From NCBI RefSeq assembly GCF_010906925.1, contig NZ_VTVE01000002.1, positions 372,001 through 436,000 of the forward strand: a stretch of DNA of 64,000 nucleotides, written 5' to 3'. Below are positions 29,114 to 38,193 of the stretch, piece after piece. Within the stretch, counting starts at the first letter, position 1; every line of letters starts with the position of its first letter. This stretch comes from Pseudobutyrivibrio xylanivorans. Its GTDB lineage: Bacteria; Bacillota; Clostridia; Lachnospirales; Lachnospiraceae. Under the pieces are notes generated by a model. It saw only the letters and a program-made list of their open reading frames with translations. It was not told the origin of the DNA and ran no database searches. A program made the position numbers and the translations under genes.

Positions 29114-29230
29114 TTAAAATGAAGTATATGAAAACTTCATTTTAATCTGGCTTTCAGCCAGACTACTTTTTTGTAAACCTGTTTCCAAAAAAGCATCCTT
29201 ATACGGATAATAAAAATCTTGATGATTTTT
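29114..29230 (-). other. Cluster of hairpins between atpE and atpF
   Basis: In transcript order the 166-base intercistronic gap holds AAAAATC/GATTTTT near 29205-29230, a CTTTTTT/AAAAAAG pair near 29165-29195, TCTGGCT/AGCCAGA (29146-29162, loop 3) and a 12-pair TTAAAATGAAGT/ACTTCATTTTAA (29114-29145, loop 8). They are plausible RNA-processing or stability elements that let the c subunit be made in excess. No open frame with a ribosome site was seen there. Confidence 0.6.
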
Positions 29231-29521
<291 letters not shown>

Positions 29522-29530
29522 TCAGTCCTC

Positions 29531-30259
29531 TTAAGAATCACCATAAGACTGAGTAATGTACGTCATTGTTAACATACAGAAAACGTAGGTCTGAATTGCA
29601 CCTGAGAAAATATCAAAGTATACATGCAATGCTGCAGGCCATACTAAGGCGAACTTTCCTAGCAATCCATATACAAGACCCATAATGATTGTTCCTGAAA
29701 GAACGTTTGCAAATAAACGTAGTGACATTGAAATAGGCACCGCAATATCAGAAATGACATTGATAGGAAGCCAAATTGGCAACCATGGTGGCAATGGTGA
29801 ACATTTATCCACCCAAATGTCCTTTGCACTCTGATGCCTTACCTTTACTACATGAATGCAAACAAAGGTAATTAATGCAAGAGCCAGTGTTGTACCGTAA
29901 TCGGCTGTTGGTGGTCTTAGGCCAACCAAACCAGATAAGTTGGATACCAAAATGAAACAGAATATGGTACATATCCAGTTTGCAAACACTGGTGCGTGCT
30001 TACCCATACTTCCTTCCACTATGCTATCTAGGAGTCCTACAATAAGCTCCAGAATATTTTGGAAGGTATCAGGAACTTCAGTGGCATGCTTCAGCTTGCG
30101 ATTGGCAATTATGGAAAAGATTACCAATGAAAGCCACACGATTAAGATGCAAACATGTGAGGTTGTGATCCAAACCTCCTGTCCAAATATTTCATACTTG
30201 AACAGACCTTTTATCATGTCCACAGTATCGCTTGAGGCCAGTAAAATTCCTTCTGTCAC
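29531..30259 (-). CDS. atpB: F-type ATP synthase a subunit
   Basis: Membrane stator subunit forming the ion half-channels. Five or six hydrophobic helices; the conserved Arg is in ISMSLRLFANVLSG and the last helix has IQTYVFCMLTMTYI. The start is GTG at 30259 with GGAGG upstream, and it overlaps the atpI-like gene end by 4 bases. 242 residues, normal. Confidence 0.96.
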   Translation of the reverse strand: MTEGILLASSDTVDMIKGLFKYEIFGQEVWITTSHVCILIVWLSLVIFSIIANRKLKHATEVPDTFQNILELIVGLLDSIVEGSMGKHAPVFANWICTIFCFILVSNLSGLVGLRPPTADYGTTLALALITFVCIHVVKVRHQSAKDIWVDKCSPLPPWLPIWLPINVISDIAVPISMSLRLFANVLSGTIIMGLVYGLLGKFALVWPAALHVYFDIFSGAIQTYVFCMLTMTYITQSYGDS

Positions 30260-30705
30260 ACTTTCACCTCCTTTTCACTATTTATTTCTAAATCTTCATT
30301 GCTTTCCATATCTTCATGTTTCTTTTTGAAAGCTTTTATTAGCAAAGGCTGTGCGTAGGCACTAACCTTGAGCCCAAGTACACCGATGATCGCTGTAAAC
30401 ATGTTTCCAAGTTTAAAAAACGTCATCCCTATCATAATTGCACACAAGACAAAATATCTCGCCACCGATTTAAATGAAAGATACTTGTCATGTCCAGGAC
30501 CTATTCTCACTGATTCCTCAATAATCATCGCTATGTGAATGGCCATGCCAATAGCACATCCGATTCCAATTAAAAGTCCTGTAGTATATCTAAGTTTGTC
30601 ATTTACAAACCAGACACCGATAATCTCAACCAGCAATCCGTACAGAAGGATTCCTAAAACCAAGCCCGGCAAGGCTTGATTCAATCTCTTCATCCAATTA
30701 ATCAT
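30256..30705 (-). CDS. ATP synthase subunit I-like membrane protein
   Basis: A 149-residue protein with four hydrophobic segments and a charged C-terminal tail (ESNEDLEINSEKEVKV). By position directly before atpB, size and topology it fits the AtpI group, which assists c-ring assembly or Mg2+ supply. Sequence identity to known AtpI is not obvious by eye. It overlaps atpB by 4 bases and the AtpZ-like gene by 8 bases. Confidence 0.72.
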   Translation of the reverse strand: MINWMKRLNQALPGLVLGILLYGLLVEIIGVWFVNDKLRYTTGLLIGIGCAIGMAIHIAMIIEESVRIGPGHDKYLSFKSVARYFVLCAIMIGMTFFKLGNMFTAIIGVLGLKVSAYAQPLLIKAFKKKHEDMESNEDLEINSEKEVKV

Positions 30706-30994
30706 CCTTTACCTCTTGACTTTGTTTTGCTTCTTCTTCCAGACGTCTCGCACGCTGCCCCGGAGACTCCGGATTCTTGAGATAACCCCTAACCATTCTG
30801 TAGGCGCCATTAAATGCCGCAACTATGCCTATCAGAATGCCTGCTATCGTATATCCCTTGGAGCCAAAGTTTTTAGTTAAAACTGCTCCAACTATGGTGC
30901 ACAGCAATATTGGCGTTATAATGTTTAGGCCAAATTGCAACACAAGCACCAGGGAATTTGTTACTTCCCGATTTTGTTTTCTCTTGTCCTTCAA
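30698..30994 (-). CDS. AtpZ/AtpI family protein
   Basis: A 98-residue protein with two hydrophobic helices (about 15-35 and 45-65) and the GYTIAGILIGIVAAFNGAYRMV segment typical of the F0F1-ATPase gene 1 family, followed by a charged tail. It starts at TTG 30994 with GGAGA six bases upstream. It opens the core atp operon, 25 bases after the dCMP deaminase gene. A role in ATP synthase assembly or cation transport is inferred from the family. Confidence 0.8.
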   Translation of the reverse strand: MKDKRKQNREVTNSLVLVLQFGLNIITPILLCTIVGAVLTKNFGSKGYTIAGILIGIVAAFNGAYRMVRGYLKNPESPGQRARRLEEEAKQSQEVKDD

Positions 30995-31019
30995 TGTTGT
31001 CTCCTATAAAATCCGACAA

Positions 31020-31505
31020 TTATAGTGTTATTTTAATTTCTCGATTTGTGTGCTGATACTGATAAAACTCCACACCTGCTGCTCTAAGCATTCTCTTAGA
31101 TGCGATAACTGATGGTGTGTTTTCATATTTGTCGCTATCGTAAATTATTGTCTTGATACCAGACTGAATAATTGCTTTAGCACACTCATTACATGGAAAA
31201 AGAGATACATACAACTTTGAGCCTTCAAGCGAACCACCCCTATAGTTCAATATTGCATTAAGCTCGCTGTGTGTTGTGTAGAAATACTTATTCTCCAGAG
31301 GGTCTCCTACTCTTGCCCAAGGAAACTCGTCGTCTGAACATCCATTTGGAAAACCATTGTAACCCATGGATAGAATCTTATTATCCTGGCTAACAATACA
31401 AGCTCCAACCTGTGTATTTGGGTCTTTAGATCTCATACCCGATAATACTGCAACGCCCATAAAGTACTCATCCCAGCTAATATAATCTAGTCTCTTATCA
31501 CTCAT
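31020..31505 (-). CDS. dCMP deaminase
   Basis: Zinc deaminase converting dCMP to dUMP for thymidylate synthesis (ComEB family). Zinc motifs: HSELNAI near 85 (His ligand and catalytic Glu) and LFPCNECAKAI near 110 (two Cys ligands). The N-terminal WDEYFMGVAVLSGMRSKDP is family-typical. The start is ATG 31505 with GGAGGAG 8 bases upstream; a TTG five codons earlier overlaps the ribosome site. 161 residues. It precedes atp as in other Firmicutes. Confidence 0.94.
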   Translation of the reverse strand: MSDKRLDYISWDEYFMGVAVLSGMRSKDPNTQVGACIVSQDNKILSMGYNGFPNGCSDDEFPWARVGDPLENKYFYTTHSELNAILNYRGGSLEGSKLYVSLFPCNECAKAIIQSGIKTIIYDSDKYENTPSVIASKRMLRAAGVEFYQYQHTNREIKITL

Positions 31506-31531
31506 GGTATTCTCCTCCAATACAATATAAA

Positions 31532-31984
31532 TTATGCCTCTAATACCCTCATTAACTTCTCAATTGATGCCTTTAAGACCTCATAGCACAGTCCGTATGT
31601 CTGTACTGAGCCACCATATGGATCCATCACCTCAAGCTCGTCCCCAACAAGCTCATTTAAGAGGCGTGTATTTTCCTCTGTGGCATTAGTGTATTCACTT
31701 AATATCTTTTGCCTCTGGCTTTCTTCCATGGTAATCACAAGTGTATTCTCGGAGAAATCCGAGTCCATCAGCTGCTTGGAAGAATAATCCGAAAGCTTAC
31801 ATCCATTACTTATTAAAACTGCCTCTACCTTTTGATTTAAAGGTTCTGGGAACTGGACAATCAAGCCTCTGGCCTCACAAATTATGGGCCTATCGTGGGC
31901 TATAGCATGAAATATAGCTGTAGCCATAGGTGCTCTGGATGTGCCACTTCCCGAAGCAAAAATAACTCTATTAATATTTTTCAT
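31532..31984 (-). CDS. Low-Mr phosphatase-family protein lacking the catalytic Cys
   Basis: Homologue of the low-molecular-weight protein phosphatases (YwlE position, after sua5). The phosphate loop C-x-G-N-x-C-R-S is replaced by SGSGTSRA, so the nucleophilic Cys is Ser11 and the second Cys is Ser16, while the loop Arg17 and the DPYGG general-acid motif remain. Codons read clearly as TCG and TCC, so a simple sequencing slip is unlikely. It may bind phospho-ligands without turnover. The start at ATG 31984 is preferred because AGGAGA is 8 bases upstream; an ATG two codons earlier is too close. The gene is otherwise full length (150 residues). Confidence 0.8.
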   Translation of the reverse strand: MKNINRVIFASGSGTSRAPMATAIFHAIAHDRPIICEARGLIVQFPEPLNQKVEAVLISNGCKLSDYSSKQLMDSDFSENTLVITMEESQRQKILSEYTNATEENTRLLNELVGDELEVMDPYGGSVQTYGLCYEVLKASIEKLMRVLEA

Positions 31985-32010
31985 ATTCATATTCTCCTGG
32001 ACAAATCTCC

Positions 32011-33072
32011 CTAGACCTCGATGGTCTTTTGCCCTGCTGCCTTAAGCAACCTGTTCATAATAGCCTGACCCATCTTTGGAGTGGCAAAACTCTCTGAATA
32101 GATTAGGTCAACACTAAGCTCATCAAATCGTCTGAGAATATCGTATAGGTTGTGAGCTATACTACTCTCATCTGAACGATTTCCAATAACAAGCACCTCT
32201 CCCTCAGGGTATCTATCCGCAGTCTCAGATGTAGCAATAATGCCCACCTTTTTACCCTCTTTAAGTGCTTCTCTTGTCAATTGATTAATCTTGCCAACTA
32301 CTGTATCTTCCTCACCTGAGATGATTGTCAAATCACCCTTTGGTGCGTAGTGCTTGTATCTCATACCCGGTGCCTTAGGCTTTGCTCCACTGGTAGTTCC
32401 CTTGTCATTGTAAACAATACCAGGGTCCATCCTAACCTCACCAACTACTTTCCTAAGCATATCCATATTGATGAAGCCCGGTCTAAGAATGGTAACTACA
32501 TCCTCGGTCAAGTCAACGATTGTAGACTCAAGACCTATGTCAACTGCTCCACCATCCAAAATAGCCTCTATCTTGCCAGACAAATCCTCATATACATGGC
32601 TGGCCTTGGTAGGACTAGGTCGTCCTGATGTATTAGCACTAGGAGCAGCTATCATACATCCGCTCTCCTCAATAAGTGCTAAGGCCACTGGATTGTTAGG
32701 CATCCTCACTGCTACTGTATCAAGTCCACCAGTAGTCTCATATGGGATAACCTGATTTTTATTGCATACCATGGTAAGTGGTCCTGGCCAAAATGCATCA
32801 GCAAGTAATTTTGCTGTCTTAGGTAAATTCTCTGTAATATCTTCTAACTGAGAAAACTTTGCTATATGTACAATTAAAGGGTTATCCGATGGACGACCCT
32901 TTGCTGCGTATATCTTACGCGAGGCCTCTTTATCGGTGGCATCTCCTCCCAAACCATAAACCGTCTCGGTTGGGAAAGCTACTAGCCCACCGCTTTTTAA
33001 TATCTCAGAAGCCTCTCTGATATACTCCATATTTATTGGCTCCTCAGAAACATCCATAATCTTAGTAATCAT
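32011..33072 (-). CDS. L-threonylcarbamoyladenylate synthase (Sua5/YwlC)
   Basis: Makes threonylcarbamoyl-AMP for the t6A37 modification of ANN-decoding tRNAs. The N-terminal YrdC domain (about 15-205) has AFPTETVYGLG, KGRPSDNPLIVH and the ANTSGRPSPT motif; the C-terminal Sua5 domain (about 225-350) follows GAKPKAPGMRYKHYAPKG. About 353 residues is typical of the two-domain class. ATG 33072 is chosen over a TTG two codons earlier; neither has a strong ribosome site. It begins the run that leads into atp. Confidence 0.94.
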   Translation of the reverse strand: MITKIMDVSEEPINMEYIREASEILKSGGLVAFPTETVYGLGGDATDKEASRKIYAAKGRPSDNPLIVHIAKFSQLEDITENLPKTAKLLADAFWPGPLTMVCNKNQVIPYETTGGLDTVAVRMPNNPVALALIEESGCMIAAPSANTSGRPSPTKASHVYEDLSGKIEAILDGGAVDIGLESTIVDLTEDVVTILRPGFINMDMLRKVVGEVRMDPGIVYNDKGTTSGAKPKAPGMRYKHYAPKGDLTIISGEEDTVVGKINQLTREALKEGKKVGIIATSETADRYPEGEVLVIGNRSDESSIAHNLYDILRRFDELSVDLIYSESFATPKMGQAIMNRLLKAAGQKTIEV

Positions 33073-33174
33073 ACTCAAAATTATATCACTTTTCCCTTAG
33101 AACACAATATTTTTAGATTGTGCAACCCCTTGTAAAATGGGGAAATTCTATGATTTTTCTGTGTCTTACATGTC

Positions 33175-34968
33175 TTATAAATATTTAGCAATAACATTCC
33201 ATGTAGCTGAATTATCGAAGCCCTTCTTCCAGAATGCCCCACCTGCAAGACCATAGCTATCCATTATTTTTAACTTCTGCTCGATTGAATTCTCATCCTC
33301 AATCCAAATCTTGTAGAATTTGTCTCCATCTGCAAACTCCACATAATACTGACCAGCCTCATCTGACCATTCAGGTGTCAGTCCGTTAGTTCTAATAAAT
33401 GACTGTATAGCATCTAATCCGTATGCCTTGCTATCGATAATGCCGCCATCTCCATTAACCTGCCATACTCTGCAGTAGAATGGCATTCCAAGGATAACCT
33501 GCTCTGCTGGCACCTCTTCAAGAGTAGCTGCAACACCTTCCTCAACAAATCCTATAGATGCAACGGAGCCTGCCTCTGAACTTCCATTTGTGTGCTCATC
33601 ATATCCCATCATTACCACATAGTCGGCATATTTAGCCTGCTCTGCTCTGTTGTAATGTGGAGTATATTTTGGCATGTAATTATCTACTGATAAAATAATG
33701 TCGTTCTTCTCGCACTTGATAGAAAGCTCCTTGATAAACTGGATAAATCCATCGGAAGCCTCATTTGATACCTCTTCGAAATCTATATTGATTCCATCCA
33801 AGCCATAAGTAATAGCCTGTGCAAGAATGTTGTTAACAAGCGCATCTCTTGAAGATGTTGTATTTAATACTGTAGTTGTCTCAATGTCACGATTCTCAAA
33901 ATCGCTTACAAGTCCCCAAACCTGCACATTATTAGAATGGCAAACACTTACGTAATTGGCATTTGCTAGAGATGCTATGCCACCCTTGTTGTCATTTAAG
34001 TGGAACCATGTAGGGGAAATAACATTAATATTTCCTGAATTAGTAAGCACTGTAGCAATATCAGCATTAGATGTCTGAGATGTAACCTGATGCCAGAGAA
34101 GTGAAATATCACTTCCTATAGAAATATGATTGTAAGTCCTCTCTGGAAGAGATGACTCTACAGTCTTAGCTGTTGGCTCAGAGAATTTGCTATTAGGAAT
34201 GTATCCCATAACTCCCTTTGCTGAAACAACAAAGCTCCAATCCTTATCCTCAGAAACACGGATTACATTTAATTCTTCATCCTTTTCAACATCCTCTAAG
34301 ATAGGGCTCTTTCTGCCGTTAGAGATTCTGATTGAAGTATCATTTTTTGCTGTAGCAACCTGCTTTTCATATCCAGCTGTCTCGATAACAATTCTGTCTG
34401 GATTCTCAAAAAGAGTGTATTTAAAATCAGATAAAATCTGGAGATAATCAAGTGCAATAAATACTGCATCTCCCTGTGCAACTACTACTGGCTCACCAAG
34501 GGAATTATTGCTCTTATCAACTACATAATCAGCACTTCCTAAAGTCGCAGAATATACCTCGCTGTCAGTAGCATATCTAAGTGTTATCTCTGATGGGTCA
34601 TATACATAGCCGTTGTCGATATTGGCCTTTACAAAGCCAAGCTCAAGATATACATTACCCTCATTTTTAATAGCATTGGCATTTGGTAAAGCTGCGCCAG
34701 TTTCGTCCTGAGATTTCTTGTATTCGCCATTCAAAACAACTGAGACTTCATTTTCATGAGTGTTCTGATACCACTCAGTCAGCTCAACATGCTCATTTGT
34801 AAATGAATATTTTTTGAATGCAAGAAGACCTACTAATACAACTGTAAGAAACAGTGCAACTGATCCTATGTAGTAATATCCTCTTGGGATGTAATTTTTC
34901 TTTTTTCTCCTACGATTGTAGTGGTTATTTCTATGATTACGATTATAGTTATGGTGACTTTGATTCAT
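33175..34968 (-). CDS. Membrane-anchored GH18 glycosidase with SH3-like domain
   Basis: A chitinase-like or spore-lytic N-acetylglucosaminidase-type GH18 protein, probably acting on cell-wall glycan outside the cell. A basic His/Asn/Arg-rich cytoplasmic N-terminus (1-28) precedes one membrane helix (about 32-53). Residues about 100-200 form a non-catalytic domain, then an SH3b-like segment (about 215-275), then GH18 with the catalytic DGINIDFEE near 405 and a C-terminal WKKGFDN. ATG 34968 is chosen for AAAGGGAG six bases upstream; an ATG seven codons earlier lacks a site. It stands alone. Confidence 0.85.
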   Translation of the reverse strand: MNQSHHNYNRNHRNNHYNRRRKKKNYIPRGYYYIGSVALFLTVVLVGLLAFKKYSFTNEHVELTEWYQNTHENEVSVVLNGEYKKSQDETGAALPNANAIKNEGNVYLELGFVKANIDNGYVYDPSEITLRYATDSEVYSATLGSADYVVDKSNNSLGEPVVVAQGDAVFIALDYLQILSDFKYTLFENPDRIVIETAGYEKQVATAKNDTSIRISNGRKSPILEDVEKDEELNVIRVSEDKDWSFVVSAKGVMGYIPNSKFSEPTAKTVESSLPERTYNHISIGSDISLLWHQVTSQTSNADIATVLTNSGNINVISPTWFHLNDNKGGIASLANANYVSVCHSNNVQVWGLVSDFENRDIETTTVLNTTSSRDALVNNILAQAITYGLDGINIDFEEVSNEASDGFIQFIKELSIKCEKNDIILSVDNYMPKYTPHYNRAEQAKYADYVVMMGYDEHTNGSSEAGSVASIGFVEEGVAATLEEVPAEQVILGMPFYCRVWQVNGDGGIIDSKAYGLDAIQSFIRTNGLTPEWSDEAGQYYVEFADGDKFYKIWIEDENSIEQKLKIMDSYGLAGGAFWKKGFDNSATWNVIAKYL

Positions 34969-35051
34969 ATGCGTCTCCCTTTCTCTCATATACTGTAAAA
35001 GTATAGCAAATCACCTAGTGAAATTCCACTTTTCGCCTTATTATATGGCAG

Positions 35052-35079
35052 AAAAAAAGAGAGTGTTTGTTACACTCTC
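35052..35079 (-). terminator. Terminator after the kinase/P-loop operon
   Basis: GAGAGTGT pairs with ACACTCTC (loop 5), followed on the minus strand by seven T. It lies about 120 bases after the stop at 35198; the intervening AT-rich sequence holds nothing recognised. Confidence 0.85.
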
Positions 35080-35197
35080 TTTTCATATCATATTCGTTAC
35101 CAAATACTTCAATTTTTATCTGTTCTTCTTATTATCTTTTTCTACTAATAAATAACGATATTATTTTCCTATCTATACTTCTCCTTTCCGCAGCTAC

Positions 35198-35818
35198 CTA
35201 TAATAAATTAATAATGTCTTCAAAGTTCTCTTCCTTTAATGAAAATGGATTATCTATTTTAGGCAAGTTATTAAGCCTACACCTGTAAGATTCATAAAAA
35301 AGTTGTTGTGCTTTCTTGTCTCTACCCAGTTGGCAAAATTTAATGTTTTCCATATCAAATCTTTTAAAAATATTTTTTCGTATGAATTCATGGAAATCAC
35401 GTCTTTGCCAAGGCATAAAACTACCTATAATAATTTTGTTCTCACATATGTTAAAAACTGCTGCAGTATTATTTCCCAAAACTCCTAAATCTACTATCAC
35501 ATATCCTCTTTCTCTAGCTAGCAATTCTATTGCCTCTTCTACACTGTTTGTCAAAATATATTTAACACCCTTGTATTTGTAGCCTATGCTCCTTCCTATT
35601 GATATCTGATTTTCTCCAACCATTCCAAGCAAACTACTTTCCTCTTTCAGTTCGATAAAAATCACATTCTCTCTCAGACAGGAGCCTATAAAATTAGCTA
35701 TGGCAAGTGAAATAAATGTACAGCCCAACTTAGGTGCCACTGCAGATACACATATGGTTTTTCCCTTATTGTTGTTGTCTTTTTTGTTTTTTATTTTATT
35801 AAATATAATCCTTTTCAT
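35198..35818 (-). CDS. MinD/TadZ-like P-loop protein with deviant Walker A
   Basis: A 206-residue soluble protein with a ParA/MinD fold signature: ICVSAVAPKLGCTFISLAIANFIG at 22-45 (in parts) matches the deviant Walker A region, but GKT is GCT, so the key Lys is lost; EVIFIEL-like strand NVIFIELKEES follows, and YVIVDLGVLGNN matches Walker B with its Asp. It overlaps the kinase fusion gene by 20 bases, so the two are translated together. Function unknown; the relationship to TadZ/CpaE is inferred from these motifs. Confidence 0.6.
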   Translation of the reverse strand: MKRIIFNKIKNKKDNNNKGKTICVSAVAPKLGCTFISLAIANFIGSCLRENVIFIELKEESSLLGMVGENQISIGRSIGYKYKGVKYILTNSVEEAIELLARERGYVIVDLGVLGNNTAAVFNICENKIIIGSFMPWQRRDFHEFIRKNIFKRFDMENIKFCQLGRDKKAQQLFYESYRCRLNNLPKIDNPFSLKEENFEDIINLL

Positions 35819-37097
35819 TTTTAAAAATCGCTGTGAATACTTTCTCTTCTTCTTTGGATAAATCCATGGAATTTCTAGTTAGTGGATACATGTAAACTCT
35901 TTTTTTAAGTTCCTTGGCTTTTTTAATAGAAGTTATTTTGTTAGAAAAATTATTGATTATATATACATTTTTCTCCTTAATCCATGGAGGATAAATCATG
36001 TTTTGTTGCCAAGGACTGCCGCTTATCACATAGATTAAAATATCCACAGATAGCAGTATATCCGTTGCATCTTTTCCACAATCAAGAACACGCAAACCAA
36101 CAGGAGGCTTGTGCTTTTCAATAGCATCTCCATAATTCATGACGCCTCTAAAGCAATCGTGGTATAAAACGCCTTCTTCTAATCTTGCGCTCTTCACAGA
36201 TTTCCAAATATCATTAACAGTATTCTTTCTTAAATCCTCGTAATAGGTATCTATTTTTCTTTTATTGAAAAATTTACATAAAGATATCGCAATATGTGTG
36301 GTACCTACTGATGTGCCAGAACCTACTACTGCGATTCTTTTATCAAGATGCTTCTTCCCAAATTTTTCATTTCCCTTACTCCCTATTAAAGCTATCAACT
36401 GTTCTTTCAGCACTGATATGCTTTTAGTCCTTAATTCCACATTTTCAGCTGTAGCTTTTTCTATCAAATAGGCTAATTTATAATCATCTTTTGCATAACT
36501 ATTGCTTCGCATAAAATCTATCACTTTGCCTACGGCATAGATGTCGCATCGCTCGTCTAGAAAGCCTCCTCTTAATTGCTCTGGAGCCGCCCAATTTGGG
36601 GTTCCCTGAGGATTCATCTGCCTACATTCTGATTTTCTCATAGATATACCAAAATCAATAAGGCGAATCTTTTCCTCCTGAATAATCAAATGATCCGGCT
36701 TCATATCAAGATAAAGTACAGGCTCTCTACCTGCCTTATGCAAAAGTTCCACAATAGAGCAAATCTCTACTGCAAACTTTATCAATTCATCTTTCGTGAT
36801 TACTTTGCCAAGCAAGTACTCCCTCAATGAAATTCCATCTATATATTCTTCAATCAAATAATAGACTTCTTCATCTTCTTCTACTTCATAAATGGTGGGT
36901 AATAGGGTCGAATTAAACCCTTGTAAAAGATGTGCTTCGGATAGGATGCTGTGTGCATCAGGACTAGCCTTGGAAATGGCCTTCAGAATCCTGAGTGCTC
37001 CTATCTTCTTGTGTCTGACAAGCACCACTGCGGTAGCTGCTGACTGTTGCAGTGTCTTAATAATCTCATACCTGTCATCCAAATTGATATTAATCAA
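35799..37097 (-). CDS. Ser/Thr kinase-like protein fused to a MinD-like P-loop domain
   Basis: About 432 residues. N-terminal protein kinase fold: Lys39 in RILK at the VAIK position, Glu in the next helix, LYLDMKPDH in the catalytic loop (Asp131 kept, HRD Arg now Leu, metal-binding Asn now His136), DFG at 148-150 and APEQ. Residues about 255-430 form a MinD-like domain whose P-loop GSGTSVGTTH (259-268) lacks the Lys of GKT, as in its partner gene. The start is set at TTG 37097, with AAGGAG eight bases upstream; longer frames to 37169 lack a site. Signalling or localisation is possible; activity is uncertain. Confidence 0.7.
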   Translation of the reverse strand: MININLDDRYEIIKTLQQSAATAVVLVRHKKIGALRILKAISKASPDAHSILSEAHLLQGFNSTLLPTIYEVEEDEEVYYLIEEYIDGISLREYLLGKVITKDELIKFAVEICSIVELLHKAGREPVLYLDMKPDHLIIQEEKIRLIDFGISMRKSECRQMNPQGTPNWAAPEQLRGGFLDERCDIYAVGKVIDFMRSNSYAKDDYKLAYLIEKATAENVELRTKSISVLKEQLIALIGSKGNEKFGKKHLDKRIAVVGSGTSVGTTHIAISLCKFFNKRKIDTYYEDLRKNTVNDIWKSVKSARLEEGVLYHDCFRGVMNYGDAIEKHKPPVGLRVLDCGKDATDILLSVDILIYVISGSPWQQNMIYPPWIKEKNVYIINNFSNKITSIKKAKELKKRVYMYPLTRNSMDLSKEEEKVFTAIFKNEKDYI

Positions 37098-37257
37098 TAT
37101 ATCAGCTCCTTCCATCCGGAAAAAGCATCTTGCGCTAAAATTTATATCACATAAAAAATTATATTGCAAGCATATTTTTTAATTGACAACTTTTCTGTAA
37201 CTGTTGTGGTTTAATAAAAATTTAAGATTTTTTCACTGTTTTTATATGCCTCTTTCC

Positions 37258-37286
37258 TTTACTTTCCGATATAATATATATATAAT
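37258..37286 (+). promoter_or_regulatory. Sigma-A promoter of mecA
   Basis: TTTACT, 17 bases, TATAAT, with a second overlapping TATAAT at 37270-37275. It precedes mecA by about 50 bases. Confidence 0.65.
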
Positions 37287-37336
37287 AGTCGAACAAGAAA
37301 CGTAATAGCATCTTTTTCGATTCGGGAGGTGATTTT

Positions 37337-38089
37337 ATGAAGATTGAAAAAATCAACGAGAACCAGATCAGATGCACTCTTTCAAGAGAAGATTTAATTA
37401 GCCGTCACATCAAGCTATCTGAGCTTGCTTATGGCTCTGCCAAGGCAAGAGAGTTATTCAGAGAGCTTATGGAGCAAGCATCATATCAATACGGATTTGA
37501 AGCAGAGGATATCCCTCTAATGATAGAAGCAGTACCACTTTCGTCTGAGTCCATTGTTCTACTTGTTACTAAGGTAGAAAATCCTGACGAGTTAGACACT
37601 AGATTTTCTAGATTCTCAGAGGATGAGGACGACGATTACGACTATGATGACGATGATGTAACAGCTAGCAAGACAAAGCCATTTAACGAGACTTCTGCTA
37701 GTGACATACTTAACATGTTCAATAGTCTACTTGAAAAGGCAGCCGACGCTGCCAAGGCTTTCCCAGAGCAGGCAGCTAAAAAAGGATTGCCAGTTGATAT
37801 CACTAAGATGTTTGTATTTGATAATCTTGATGATGTCATTAGACTTTCATCAATCCTGGCTACCTTCTATAACGGCAAAAACTCTCTTTATAGGAGTCCA
37901 TTTGATGGTCAGTACTATCTGGTAGTTAGCAAAACAGATGATACACCAGAGGTATACAACAAAGTTTGCAACATTCTTTCAGAATACAGTGATCAGCAGA
38001 ATTATGTAGTAGGTACAGCACAGTATATGTCTGAACACTACGACACAATGATTCAGGATAACGCTGTACAGAAGCTTGCAATGATATAA
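37337..38089 (+). CDS. mecA: Adaptor protein MecA
   Basis: Adaptor that delivers substrates to the ClpCP protease. The N-terminal domain (about 1-80, MKIEKINENQIRCTLSREDL) is followed by an acidic linker (EDEDDDYDYDDDD, about 95-110) and a C-terminal ClpC-binding domain (about 155-250, with FDNLDDVIRLS and YVVGTAQYMSEH). 250 residues. GGGAGG lies 8 bases before ATG. Monocistronic with its own promoter and terminator. Confidence 0.93.
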   Translation: MKIEKINENQIRCTLSREDLISRHIKLSELAYGSAKARELFRELMEQASYQYGFEAEDIPLMIEAVPLSSESIVLLVTKVENPDELDTRFSRFSEDEDDDYDYDDDDVTASKTKPFNETSASDILNMFNSLLEKAADAAKAFPEQAAKKGLPVDITKMFVFDNLDDVIRLSSILATFYNGKNSLYRSPFDGQYYLVVSKTDDTPEVYNKVCNILSEYSDQQNYVVGTAQYMSEHYDTMIQDNAVQKLAMI

Positions 38090-38096
38090 CAACCCT

Positions 38097-38127
38097 CAAG
38101 CCCAAGAAATCTTGGGCTTGTTTTTTT
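38097..38127 (+). terminator. Rho-independent terminator of mecA
   Basis: CAAGCCCAAG pairs with CTTGGGCTTG over four bases, followed by seven T on the plus strand, directly after the mecA stop. Confidence 0.95.
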
Positions 38128-38142
38128 GGAATACTGCGGGAA

Positions 38143-38184
38143 GACACGCCCATCGAAAGATTTGCTTCGCAAATAGGGCGTGTC
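38143..38184. repeat. Nested hairpin between two terminators
   Basis: GACACGCCC (38143-38151) pairs with GGGCGTGTC (38176-38184), with an inner TTTGC/GCAAA stem at 38161-38173. It has no T-run and lies between the mecA and ferredoxin terminators. It looks like a REP-type palindrome; the role is unknown. Confidence 0.6.
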
Positions 38185-38193
38185 GTGGCAAAC

